Assembly (NCBI RefSeq): GCF_016735595.1
Contig: NZ_JAERRB010000002.1
Span: 384,996-448,995, forward strand
Source of the DNA: Chryseolinea lacunae
Lineage (GTDB): Bacteria > Bacteroidota > Bacteroidia > Cytophagales > Cyclobacteriaceae
Direction of reading: 5' to 3'
DNA: 64,000 bases
The position numbers and the translations under genes are program-made. Shown piece after piece: positions 26,016 to 34,440 of the stretch. A model generated the notes under the pieces. That model did not search any database and had not been told where the DNA came from. It saw nothing but the letters and a program-made list of their open reading frames with translations. Numbering within the stretch: the first letter of the stretch is position 1; each line of letters opens with the position of its first letter.

Positions 26016-28376
26016 ATGATAAAGAATTATCTTTTGGTAACGCTCAGAGGCCTTCGAAAAAGCGGGATCTACCCATTCATCAACATTATCGGACTTGCCA
26101 TTGGTATACTATGTTTTCTTCTGATCTCTCTTTGGGTTTTAGATGAACTTTCGTACGATCGGTCACATGCGAAGCGAAATGAGTTGTATAAGATCATGGC
26201 CAATGTTCCTTACGACGGTAAAATTAATACTTGGGGTGCGGCTCCTCCCGCTGCGTATACACGAATGAAGGCGTTTGATAGCCGAATCGTTAACTGTGCG
26301 ATCACAGACTATGGTGGTGAACACGTTCTCAACAAGGGAAACGAACCCATAACAAAAATTGGATATTATGCCAGCCCGGAATTTCTGCAAATGTTCAATT
26401 TTCCGCTGGAATCAGGAAGCATAGACAATGTTTTGCGCGAGCCAACGTCAATTGTAATTTCATCCGCTACAGCCAAAGCGCTTTTTGGAAGTGAGGATCC
26501 GATTAACAAGGTCATTCGAGTTGACAACGTCTTTGATCAAAAGGTGACGGGAGTTCTGCAAGATGTTCCCGCAAATTCATCTTTGCAATTTGACTTCCTT
26601 TTACCTTGGAGCTTGTCATTGGAACATGTTAAAAATAGTGCAAGTGATTGGAGTAATTACTCCTATAACGTTTACGTTGAGCTAACCAAAGGTGCTACGG
26701 AACATGAGGTTGAAAATCGAATCCGTGAACTGCCATCGCAAAATGACCTAACTGCGGAAAAAAAGACATTTATTCTTTACCCCCTCTCCAAATGGCATTT
26801 GTATTCCAATTTTGAAAACGGAAGAATTGTTGGTGGGCTGATTGAGTATGTTAGGCTTTTTTCGATCATAGCGATTTTCATTCTTATTATGGCATGTATC
26901 AATTTCATGAATCTTGCTACCGCCAGATCGGAACGTCGCGCCCTTGAGGTTGGTATACGAAAGGCTCTCGGTTCTGGAAAACGTGACTTAGTAATTCAGT
27001 TCATCGGCGAAGCAGTACTGATTGCAACGATCGCCTTTGGCGTTGCGGTGTTATTGGCAGAATTAATCCTGCCATACTATAACGGCTTGGTCAGTAAGCA
27101 TTTGTCAATTGACTATGCCGAGAAAGGTATTTGGCTGTTGGCACTTGGCACAATTCTGTTTACTGGTATAGTTTCAGGAAGTTACCCCGCCTTTTATCTT
27201 TCAACGTTTAGGCCAGTTCAGGTGTTGAAAGGTAAGGTGCAAATTGGTGCAGGAGCTACGTTTCTACGGCGAACTCTGGTGACAATACAAACAGGTTTTT
27301 CAATCATACTAATCATTGGAACTATCGTCGTAAACCAACAAGTTCAGTATGTTAAGAATCGGGATTTGGGATTCGAAAAGGCTAATCTGTTAACAATAAA
27401 ATCCAATCCTGAGATCGATAAAAATTACAGTTCGATAAAGAATGAATTGCTGCAATTGAGGTTGGCCCAAGGTGTCACCCGCTCAAGCTCGCCTATTACA
27501 AATATTATAGGATACAATTGGCTTAAGTGGCCGGGAATTAGCGAGGAAGAAAAAGTACTGGCACTTGAGATTAGCACTGAATTTGACTTTTTGAAGACCA
27601 CTGGAATGAAGCTCATTGCCGGGCGCGATTTTTCGGAAAGATTTGGACAAAACGCACAAGAAATAATAGTTAATAAAGCAGCATTAGATTTAATGGGTTT
27701 GAAAGATCCAATCGGCGCACAGCTTGAACTTAACCAAGGAGTCCGCAAGACGATCGTTGGCATTTCTGAAAATGCAGTAACGGATTCTCCATACCAACGA
27801 GTTCAACCGCTGCTTATAACATTTGAAAAAGATTGGTCTACTGCTGTGACGGTTCGGCTAAACCAGTCAAATGATTTGAAAGGAGCAGTGTCGCAAATCG
27901 TAAGCATATTTAAAAAGTATGCTGTTGCTCACCCAGTTGAATATAGTTTTGTAGACGTCGAGTTTCAGAAAAAATTTACGGAAATCAATTTAATTGATAC
28001 ATTGTCATTGCTCTTCGCTGGTTTAGGAATAATCATTACCGGATTGGGTCTGTTCGGCCTCTCTTCGTTCACTGCAGAGCAACGTACCAAAGAAATCGGA
28101 ATACGAAGGGTTATGGGAGCTTCGACATCTAACGTTGTGGGTCTGATAGCGCTTGACTTTGCTAAATTACTTGGCGTTGCTTTTCTGGTATCAATTCCGT
28201 TTGCCTGGTGGACCCTTCAAGATTTTTTGACTCGTTACACCTATCGAATTCCAATCCCCTGGTGGGCATTTCCGATTGCAGGAGCAGTATGTGCAGTTTT
28301 TGCGCTGACAATCGTCGGAATGCAGGTTTTTCGAGCTGCACGGGCTAATCCGGTTAAGTCCTTGAGAAGCGAATAA
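26016..28376 (+). CDS. FtsX-like ABC transporter permease (MacB type)
   Basis: 786 residues. An N-terminal transmembrane helix (PFINIIGLAIGILCFLLISLW) precedes a large periplasmic MacB-like core domain. An FtsX domain with three helices follows near residue 285 (VRLFSIIAIFILIMACINFMNLATARS). A second core domain and C-terminal FtsX repeat end in FTAEQRTKEIGIRRVMGAS, and the last residues are ARANPVKSLRSE. This duplicated form is abundant in Cytophagales and Sphingobacteria, where it is thought to work with separate LolD-like ATPases in export or lipoprotein traffic. No ATPase gene is adjacent. It could serve resistance to the nearby lanthipeptide, but that is inference from position. Confidence 0.88.
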   Translation: MIKNYLLVTLRGLRKSGIYPFINIIGLAIGILCFLLISLWVLDELSYDRSHAKRNELYKIMANVPYDGKINTWGAAPPAAYTRMKAFDSRIVNCAITDYGGEHVLNKGNEPITKIGYYASPEFLQMFNFPLESGSIDNVLREPTSIVISSATAKALFGSEDPINKVIRVDNVFDQKVTGVLQDVPANSSLQFDFLLPWSLSLEHVKNSASDWSNYSYNVYVELTKGATEHEVENRIRELPSQNDLTAEKKTFILYPLSKWHLYSNFENGRIVGGLIEYVRLFSIIAIFILIMACINFMNLATARSERRALEVGIRKALGSGKRDLVIQFIGEAVLIATIAFGVAVLLAELILPYYNGLVSKHLSIDYAEKGIWLLALGTILFTGIVSGSYPAFYLSTFRPVQVLKGKVQIGAGATFLRRTLVTIQTGFSIILIIGTIVVNQQVQYVKNRDLGFEKANLLTIKSNPEIDKNYSSIKNELLQLRLAQGVTRSSSPITNIIGYNWLKWPGISEEEKVLALEISTEFDFLKTTGMKLIAGRDFSERFGQNAQEIIVNKAALDLMGLKDPIGAQLELNQGVRKTIVGISENAVTDSPYQRVQPLLITFEKDWSTAVTVRLNQSNDLKGAVSQIVSIFKKYAVAHPVEYSFVDVEFQKKFTEINLIDTLSLLFAGLGIIITGLGLFGLSSFTAEQRTKEIGIRRVMGASTSNVVGLIALDFAKLLGVAFLVSIPFAWWTLQDFLTRYTYRIPIPWWAFPIAGAVCAVFALTIVGMQVFRAARANPVKSLRSE

Positions 28377-28404
28377 TCGGACGAAACTTCGGAGCGGATT
28401 GAGC

Positions 28405-28611
28405 TTGAGATTCCGATCCCATTGACCACTTTGTTTCAGGAGGGCGTGACCAGCTAAGTTACTTGAGGACTTAAACTTCGCCAAGGTTTCGAACCCCTTG
28501 ATTGCTAGGCTCTTTTTTGGTCAAATGGCTGTGGAATTGTGTGGTCACGTGATCTGAAAATTGATGGTCAGGGCAAAACGGAAAAAGATGGTCAGTCACT
28601 TCGGATTCTCC
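28405..28611. mobile_element. MITE-like repeat, copy 2
   Basis: Complete copy of about 207 bp from GGAG/TGAG-ATTCCGA to TCGGATTCTCC, beginning 29 bases after the FtsX permease stop. Internal TGACCA/TGGTCA boxes are as in copy 1. A frame through its right half plus following DNA (28539-28883) is an artefact of the repeat. Bases 28612-28879 hold nothing recognisable. Confidence 0.75.
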
Positions 28612-28879
28612 ACAAAGGAAAAACTGGAGGAAAGGGAAGGCCGCGGACGTTTACTCAGAAGTTGCCGAAAGGTACCACAGGCGTGAAAGTGAAGTTGGCA
28701 ATAAGCAGAGACACGACAGTAGAGGACCCCGAGCTTTCTATCAGAAATGGCATGGGACATATTGGTTTTAGAAATGTTGTTTCTGGTAGCCCCAAGACGT
28801 CAAAATATTTTTCAGATAACTTCATAAGTATCAGAATAAAAACAACTCATATTAAAATCAACGGAGGGAGATTGTTCAG

Positions 28880-29263
28880 ATGAACCGAATATTGATTACA
28901 GCGATTCTACTTGTGTCTATTTGTGGTTTTAGCTATGCGCAGTATACTGACACGGAAGTATCCATGGGCTTTAAAGAGCATGACTTTACCCAATATCCTG
29001 CGGGCAAAATGAAAACCAAAGGTCGGGGTAGGGTAAAATATCATTTGGTATTGGATGGTGATGGAAAGCTTGAACGAGCGGATTTGATTAGAAATGATTT
29101 TGACAGCATAGCAGAAGAAACGTGCAGAAAGGAAATAGAGTCACTTGAGTTTATTCCGCCCCCGTTTCGAACAAAAGGCCAGAAATTCCAGATGACTGTA
29201 GCGTTTATTTACAAAACGCGATTCAAAGCATTTTCTCTGACAATACCAAAAAAATACCCTTAA
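28880..29263 (+). CDS. Secreted TonB C-terminal-domain-like protein
   Basis: 127 residues with a Sec signal peptide (MNRILITAILLVSICGFSYA, likely cut after SYA). The mature part resembles the TonB C-terminal fold: GRVKYHLVLDGDGKLERADLIRND, a helix with CRKEIESLEFIPPPF, then the last strand KFQMTVAFIYKTRF. There is no membrane anchor or proline-rich linker, so it is not a classical energy transducer. It probably acts in the periplasm. It stands alone between two MITE copies, in DNA otherwise without genes; 29264-29625 shows nothing that I can support. Confidence 0.6.
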   Translation: MNRILITAILLVSICGFSYAQYTDTEVSMGFKEHDFTQYPAGKMKTKGRGRVKYHLVLDGDGKLERADLIRNDFDSIAEETCRKEIESLEFIPPPFRTKGQKFQMTVAFIYKTRFKAFSLTIPKKYP

Positions 29264-29625
29264 TGGTCTGAGGGTGTTAGATACTTGAAATTCCAGGGCG
29301 GTCGTAAGGAGTTTATTTCGAATGGGCGAGCAAAAGAAAAATTCATGCGTTTGGGGATACGCTCTTTATCTGGAGGAAATTTTTGATAAGAGAAGCGACA
29401 GCCGTCAGATTTGGCTTAAGTAGATGAGGATGAAACAAATTCGTATCTCATTAGTGATACGTAGAATTGGAGCCCGCTAGCGATCGAGTATCGATATCCT
29501 TTGATATGGTAGAAATATAGGGAAAGCCGTGCACATTTACTGACGAGCGTAACTGCTTGTCTATTGGTCGCAGCAGGATCATGGGCATGATGTTTATGTT
29601 CGTTAATATTTTTTAAGAATAGTAT

Positions 29626-29830
29626 GGAGATACCGACCCCATTGACCACTTTGTTTCAGGAGCGCGTGACCAACTAAAGTTACCTGAGGACTTGAACTCG
29701 CCTAGCTTTTGAACCCCCTTGATTGCTAGACTCGTTTCTGGTCAAATGGTGGCGGAATTGGGTGGTCACGTGATCTGAAAATTGATGGTCAGGACAAAAC
29801 GGAAAACGATGGTCGGCCACTCGGATTCTC
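29626..29830. mobile_element. MITE-like repeat, copy 3
   Basis: About 205 bp, from GGAGATACCGA to TCGGATTCTC, with the same box arrangement as the other copies. Its right end touches the first base of the uvrA fragment at 29832, suggesting that the repeat inserted into, or helped to delete, that gene. Confidence 0.75.
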
Positions 29831-29831
29831 A

Positions 29832-29962
29832 GTTATCAACCTGACGGTGAAATTTCCGCTGGACATTATAACGGTGGTGACGGGCGTGAGCGGCTCGGGA
29901 AATCGACACTCATCAAAGAATCTTTGAATGTATTGCCGCGGAACTCATTCACTGAATCGTAA
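29832..29962 (+). pseudogene. uvrA fragment (excinuclease ABC subunit A family)
   Basis: About 40 codons read VINLTVKFPLDIITVVTGVSGSG, the segment around a UvrA Walker A motif. After one missing base the frame continues KSTLIKESL and then diverges to a stop at 29960. Only a UvrA-family ATPase has this combination of FPL...TVVTGVSGSGKSTL. The rest of the gene is absent on both sides, and the upstream boundary is MITE copy 3. It might come from a drug-resistance UvrA-like paralogue linked to the antibiotic cluster or simply be relic DNA. The stretch 29963-30366 holds no recognisable gene. Confidence 0.65.
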
Positions 29963-30366
29963 TCACTAATCATTTTTTTTAACTTTTTGTAAGTCGGCCA
30001 TTTTTTCTCACCGTTTGTGCGTGATTTTCTTGTGAGGTAAACTATCAATGAGTGTTTGCATTTTTGGTAACGGATTGTTTTACGTGGCGATTCTAGCCTC
30101 AACATTTCTTGCTCAGCATTTTACGATTATTTCTTTCTAGTAGACTTCTACTATGCTAAAAACGCTGATGTGAAAACCTAGATTGTTGTCAGATAATCAA
30201 TGCGCAACATGTCAAGGAAAGTTGGCGATTGCGGGGGTGATAAATTGATCGCGCGACTCAGACTATAGCATTTCTCCCGTGCAAATTCATGGAGAATAGT
30301 AAAGGCGATGGTCGGTAAGCAAGTGTATTTGGAACAGTCAACCATTTCTTAAAAAAAACAATAACT

Positions 30367-31053
30367 ATGCAAAAGAAAATTTATTTCATTGTCCAAGGCA
30401 AAGGCGGAGCGGGCAAGTCGCTGCTTGCTTTTATGCTTGCAGAAAAGTATCAAGACGCAGTGATTCTTGATCTCGATGACGCGATCCAGTCAACTAAACA
30501 ACAACTGGCCTATCGCAACCCTACGGTTGTTCCGTTTCTGGATCCAAAGACAAAGAGTATCAACCGCGGTACTTTCATGGAGCTTTTTCAAAGTATAGCG
30601 TTAGCAGGCCACCCGCTCTATATTGCGGATCTAGGCGGAAGTGTTTCGGAGCAGCTGCCCAAATTTTTCATCCTCAATAGCCTTCAGGGGACCTTGAGTT
30701 TGCTTCAGGCAAGCAATATTCATCTCCAACTCGTTTGTGTGGTCGGTGGTGGAAATATTTTTAAAGCTACCATGACGTATCTGGATGAGCTTGTTGAATC
30801 TACCAAGGGAGCCATTGAAATCGTTGTTGCTCACAATGGTATGTATCCCTGTACGCAAAGCCAGCAGGAGCAGTTGCAGCAATATGTCTTGGAGCATACG
30901 CTACCCTTGATACCCTTTGATCTGGCAGAGGATAAAAACGAAAGCGCGATGCGAAACATAGAGACGGTGTTGAAAGACGGCCAGGGACTAGCCAGTGTCA
31001 GTCCTTTTATATCGATCTATTTCATCGAATCAATTAAAAAACTAAATCTATAG
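30367..31053 (+). CDS. ParA/MinD-family ATPase of the mobilization module
   Basis: 228 residues with deviant Walker A GKGGAGKSLLAFMLAEK near the N-terminus, the strand-acid motif AVILDLDDA, and YIADLGGSVSEQLPKF as Walker A'/switch region. Such ParA-like proteins precede the mobilization genes of many Bacteroidota elements (TraA-like position) and may act in stabilisation or positioning of the relaxosome. It begins a tightly spaced plus-strand operon: the next genes follow after 3 and 1 bases. Confidence 0.8.
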   Translation: MQKKIYFIVQGKGGAGKSLLAFMLAEKYQDAVILDLDDAIQSTKQQLAYRNPTVVPFLDPKTKSINRGTFMELFQSIALAGHPLYIADLGGSVSEQLPKFFILNSLQGTLSLLQASNIHLQLVCVVGGGNIFKATMTYLDELVESTKGAIEIVVAHNGMYPCTQSQQEQLQQYVLEHTLPLIPFDLAEDKNESAMRNIETVLKDGQGLASVSPFISIYFIESIKKLNL

Positions 31054-31056
31054 GTC

Positions 31057-31578
31057 ATGGCCATGACTGATAAGGAACGCGTCCAACTAAGGGCATATTC
31101 CATTTCATTGCTAAGCCAGTATGGGTTCAGGTTTAGCGAAAATGACCCCGTGCTGCCAGCACTATATATTATTCATAAAGAGATGCAATCGAACATTGAA
31201 ACCAACCAAAAGATTGTGTCTCAAATCGACCAAGCTTCTTCCCGAATCAGCCCTAAGGTCTTTCATTTTAATTGTGAAGGAGAATCCTGGAAATTCCAGC
31301 TTGCTATCGCAGTCAAGTGGATGATTTGGACTGGACTAGGTATGGCATCCGTTAGCCTTGGAATTTGGTATTGGTCGCTTCGAGCTGACATTAACGAGGC
31401 GAGGAAAATCATCAACGCTCATGACCGTATTAGCCAGCTAGCGACACGGGCGAAAAAAGATAACCTGGGTAATCTCGTCATTGATTTTACCGAAGCCAAG
31501 GGTGATTCGGCAAAGCGTTTCTGGGAATATCGCCGGGTCGACAAAAGGACCATCCGGTTATTCATAGGAGGGGAGTAG
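31057..31578 (+). CDS. Hypothetical protein with one membrane helix, mobilization operon
   Basis: 173 residues, unrecognised. An N-terminal helical part (about 1-85) precedes a hydrophobic segment MIWTGLGMASVSLGIWYW that should cross the membrane, followed by a charged region of about 70 residues. It sits three bases after the ParA-like gene and one base before the next gene. An internal ATG at 31063 is an alternative start. Confidence 0.6.
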   Translation: MAMTDKERVQLRAYSISLLSQYGFRFSENDPVLPALYIIHKEMQSNIETNQKIVSQIDQASSRISPKVFHFNCEGESWKFQLAIAVKWMIWTGLGMASVSLGIWYWSLRADINEARKIINAHDRISQLATRAKKDNLGNLVIDFTEAKGDSAKRFWEYRRVDKRTIRLFIGGE

Positions 31579-31579
31579 A

Positions 31580-31903
31580 ATGGAAAAGAAACTTATCGTG
31601 AGATTTTTAAAAGAGAAAAGACGGGGAGCATATACACTCGTAGTCGAGGAGTATGCTCCCCTGATTTTTGCCATGAGCCACGCCATGGCCCTGGTCATCA
31701 TCCAGGAAGACCTTGCGAAGGAATCAGGCGTGCCGGTAGCCCTTAATTATTTCAGCCTGGTTCGTGCGATCGCCACGTACAAAAAGAAGAACCCCCAGCC
31801 AGCTACAAGGGTAGTAAAATTAAAGCACGAGTTCAAAGATGCCCATGAGCTAAAAGAAGGCCAACCAGAGCCAATCGTATTCAACCTTCCAAAAAAGAAT
31901 TAA
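31580..31903 (+). CDS. Hypothetical small protein, mobilization operon
   Basis: 107 residues, soluble, unrecognised. It begins MEKKLIVRFLKEKRRGAYT and has a basic C-terminus. It is the third gene of the ParA-like operon, separated by one base from the gene before. It could be an accessory to partition or mobilization; nothing in the sequence decides this. Confidence 0.55.
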   Translation: MEKKLIVRFLKEKRRGAYTLVVEEYAPLIFAMSHAMALVIIQEDLAKESGVPVALNYFSLVRAIATYKKKNPQPATRVVKLKHEFKDAHELKEGQPEPIVFNLPKKN

Positions 31904-32096
31904 ACGAGAGATCCAAAGATGTCTAATCAGCTTCAATCATATCCAACTATAGTGAAAGAAGAACACTGTAAAGTACAGCTAGCTTCAATAGACCTACGAG
32001 CTTGCCGTTACGGAGCAAGCCATGTTTCCGCTACGCTCCAACGGCTTGGAGAAGCTTTTTATAAATCAACCTGATCACTTCGTTCGGTTTTTATAG
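31904..32096. other. Candidate origin of transfer region (oriT)
   Basis: The 193-bp gap before the MobC gene holds an inverted repeat GCTTGC/GCAAGC around CGTTACGGA, and further short repeats with TACG and CAACGG, ending in a T-rich stretch before the mobC start. Relaxosome genes of this type usually have oriT directly upstream. A 51-codon frame (31919-32074) exists here but shows no protein-like features. Confidence 0.4.
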
Positions 32097-32456
32097 ATGA
32101 TGTCACGCCCAAAGGTAAACGATATAGACAAGCGTATCTTTCAGGTGAACATTCGCCTGACCGAAACGGAGCATGCCAAAGCTGTTGCCCACGCGCAAGC
32201 TAGCGGCATGACACCCGCGAACTGGATACGTCGGATTGTATTTACCGGCAAATTCCCACCTTTAAAGTTGTCTCCCGTAGAAGCGGCCCTGTATCGAGAG
32301 TTGAAAAGGATCGGCGTTAATCTTAATCAGATAACGCACAGAATCAATCTTAGGGAATTTCCAAAGGAATACCTCGCCCAGCAGGTTGAATTGAAGGAGG
32401 CATTGGATTACATATTAAAAGCATTGACCAGTGACGGGGAACCAGATCAAGGGTAG
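32097..32456 (+). CDS. MobC-like relaxosome accessory protein
   Basis: 119 residues. The N-terminal ribbon-helix-helix segment reads FQVNIRLTETEHAKAVAHAQ, followed by GMTPANWIRRIVFTGK and the conserved LKRIGVNLNQITHRIN block of Bacteroidota MobC/MobA proteins. It should bind oriT and help the relaxase nick. Two ATGs lie at 32097 and 32100. Its 3' end overlaps the relaxase start by 26 bases, so translation is likely coupled. Confidence 0.82.
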   Translation: MMSRPKVNDIDKRIFQVNIRLTETEHAKAVAHAQASGMTPANWIRRIVFTGKFPPLKLSPVEAALYRELKRIGVNLNQITHRINLREFPKEYLAQQVELKEALDYILKALTSDGEPDQG

Positions 32457-33507
32457 GGGATTCCGTGGTGCTTTGCGCTACAACCTGGAGAAACTGGAAA
32501 AAAACCTGGCCGAGGTGCTCGACCATTCCTTTTCCCGCGTCACTGAAAAGTCAATTATGAAAGAAATTCAGATGGTGAAGGTACTCCGGCCAAACCTTCA
32601 GAAATTTTTCTACCACACGTCCCTGAATTTTCCACCACATGAAAATCTTTCCAATGACACCATGAGACAGATTGCCAATGACTACCTGAAGGCCAATGGA
32701 TTCAGTCAGCATCAATTTATCATTTTCAGGCACTACGACGCGGATCACCCACATCTGCACATCCTGGTTAACCGTATTGGCTATGATGGAAAGGTACTAA
32801 GCGACAGCAATGACTTCGCGCGCAGCGAGAAAATACTCCGTGGTCTTGAAATAAAGTACAATCTCACCAACGTGGCTCCCAGCAAACAAGCTACAAAGCG
32901 CGCTGTCACCAAGGATGAATTAGAGATGATGAAGCGCACAGGAGGACCTTCCCTTAAAATACAGCTACAGGCAATGGTGAAAGGCGTCTTGGATGCGGAC
33001 TCCAACATGACAGTTTCGGAATTCATCCAGGCGCTAGAGAAGAAAGGAATAGCACCACAATTTAATATTGCCAGTACAGGGTATGTGAGCGGTGTATCGT
33101 ATTCCTACCAAGGAATGGTAATGACAGGTTCTAAGCTTGGGAATGAATTCAAGTGGACAACGCTAAAAGATAAAATAGACTACGAAAAGGAGCGGGATAG
33201 CCAAATCATTCTTAATGCAAATTCCCGATCGAAAACTGTCGCTACAAAGCGAGGTCACATGGATGGTCTTAAAAAATCACCGATTTCGAGTGAGAATTCA
33301 ACTAAGCCTCCTTTCAGGACCAATAGAAATTTGGACGCTAGTCCAAAGCCCAAAGACCTTCCTAACGCAACGAACCCAAGCGTAGCAGATTCGCTGGCCG
33401 GCATTATTGGTGGCCTAATCAGCCCTCATCTTGAGCATGACCAAGCACCAGAAGCATCGCTAAGGTTGACACGGAAGCGGAAACGTAGAAAAGGCTTCGG
33501 GCGGTAA
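32431..33507 (+). CDS. MobP/MobB-type relaxase (mobilization nuclease)
   Basis: 358 residues starting with GTG at 32431; the sequence MTGNQIKGRGFRGALRYNLEK matches the usual relaxase N-terminus, which supports this start within the mobC gene. The metal-binding three-His motif is HYDADHPHLHILVNR at about residue 100, and the catalytic Tyr is likely in FFYHTSLNF or a nearby segment. The C-terminal third is basic and low in complexity (RKRKRRKGFGR). It nicks oriT and pilots the DNA. No type IV secretion or coupling protein genes are visible in the window, so transfer would depend on a helper element. Confidence 0.88.
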   Translation: MTGNQIKGRGFRGALRYNLEKLEKNLAEVLDHSFSRVTEKSIMKEIQMVKVLRPNLQKFFYHTSLNFPPHENLSNDTMRQIANDYLKANGFSQHQFIIFRHYDADHPHLHILVNRIGYDGKVLSDSNDFARSEKILRGLEIKYNLTNVAPSKQATKRAVTKDELEMMKRTGGPSLKIQLQAMVKGVLDADSNMTVSEFIQALEKKGIAPQFNIASTGYVSGVSYSYQGMVMTGSKLGNEFKWTTLKDKIDYEKERDSQIILNANSRSKTVATKRGHMDGLKKSPISSENSTKPPFRTNRNLDASPKPKDLPNATNPSVADSLAGIIGGLISPHLEHDQAPEASLRLTRKRKRRKGFGR

Positions 33508-33728
33508 AATTTCACACTCGAAGATTTTATTGATTGGGTCCAAATCGTTGAAGAATTAATTCTGTCACAAAGATGCTTCGGGCAGCGAATGCGTCGAGCA
33601 GTCAAAAGCTTACGGCATAAAATTCAGGGGGCCTTCGGCCATGTGTCTTTTTCAAATTTATTCCGTTTCCTTATTGACAGCTCGGCTACCCTTCGCAACA
33701 GCAGTTCCATAATAAATTCTTAACGATT

Positions 33729-34199
33729 ATGGAAAACAACACCAATCAATCAAAACAATTCGAAGTGGCAGAAATTGAACTGTCCTACAAGTCTTCCGTC
33801 AAACCTTCTTCCCGGGCCAAGATCAGTAGCTCCAAAGACGCTGGCGCTCTACTGATGCAATCCTGGGACATGTCAAAAATCGAATTGGTTGAACAGTTTA
33901 AGATACTCTTCGTCAACCGGGCCAATCGCGTCCTGGGTATCTATGAACTCTCTACCGGTGGCATGAGCGCTACCGTCGTTGATCCCAAGCTGATCTTTGT
34001 TGCAGCCTTAAAAGTAGGTGCTTCTGGCATCATATTAAGCCACAACCATCCTTCTGGAAATCTTACGCCCAGTCAAGCGGACATTAGCTTTACCAAGCGA
34101 ATCAGCGAAGGCGGTAAGCTGTTGGAGATCCAACTGATGGACCACATCATAGTTACCAGCGAAAGCTATTATTCATTCGCAGACGAGGGGTTATTATAG
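33729..34199 (+). CDS. RadC-like JAB-domain protein
   Basis: 156 residues with the RadC/JAB1-MPN metal motif: GASGIILSHNHPSGNLTPSQADI, preceded by LFVNRANRVLGIYELSTGG. Proteins of this group are abundant on Bacteroidota mobile elements, where their role is unclear despite the old DNA repair name. The N-terminal helix-hairpin-helix of true RadC is absent. The gap 33508-33728 before it shows nothing recognisable. Confidence 0.85.
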   Translation: MENNTNQSKQFEVAEIELSYKSSVKPSSRAKISSSKDAGALLMQSWDMSKIELVEQFKILFVNRANRVLGIYELSTGGMSATVVDPKLIFVAALKVGASGIILSHNHPSGNLTPSQADISFTKRISEGGKLLEIQLMDHIIVTSESYYSFADEGLL

Positions 34200-34210
34200 C
34201 CCCTTATTTC

Positions 34211-34307
34211 CTCACTTTAAAAACGAATAAGTGAGCCGTTGTATATAAGAATTGGGATCTGGTGTCTGGAAAAACATTTTTGTCTTTGATTAAGTCCACG
34301 CCAATGG
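34211..34307. repeat. Structured non-coding block A, downstream of the Cas12-like gene
   Basis: It contains a hairpin CTCACTT/AAGTGAG (34211-34235), the block ACGAATAAGTG (34223-34233) and the block CCACGCCAATGG (34296-34307). Both blocks recur almost contiguously at 36440-36465 on the other side of the sigma/Cas12-like pair. On the minus strand this region follows the Cas12-like stop codon by 134-230 bases, where TnpB-type proteins often have their guide RNA. Confidence 0.45.
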
Positions 34308-34440
34308 TCTTCTATCATGACGCTCATCATGTTCCTCCGTGGCCCAGAATTCCGGACCTTACTTAGTGAGTGCTAATCTTGGCCTCACTTTACGGGTTTA
34401 CAAGCACCCTCTTTTTTTTTCGACGCTCAAGTCAAAAAAG

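Noticed and set aside
28539-28883. Frame of 114 codons after the FtsX gene
   Set aside because: Its first part is MITE copy 2 read in frame (the same WSRDLKIDGQGK stretch appears at 50606), so it is a repeat artefact.
31919-32074. 51-codon frame before mobC
   Set aside because: Overlaps the repeat-rich probable oriT and shows no family features or codon preference that I could judge as real.
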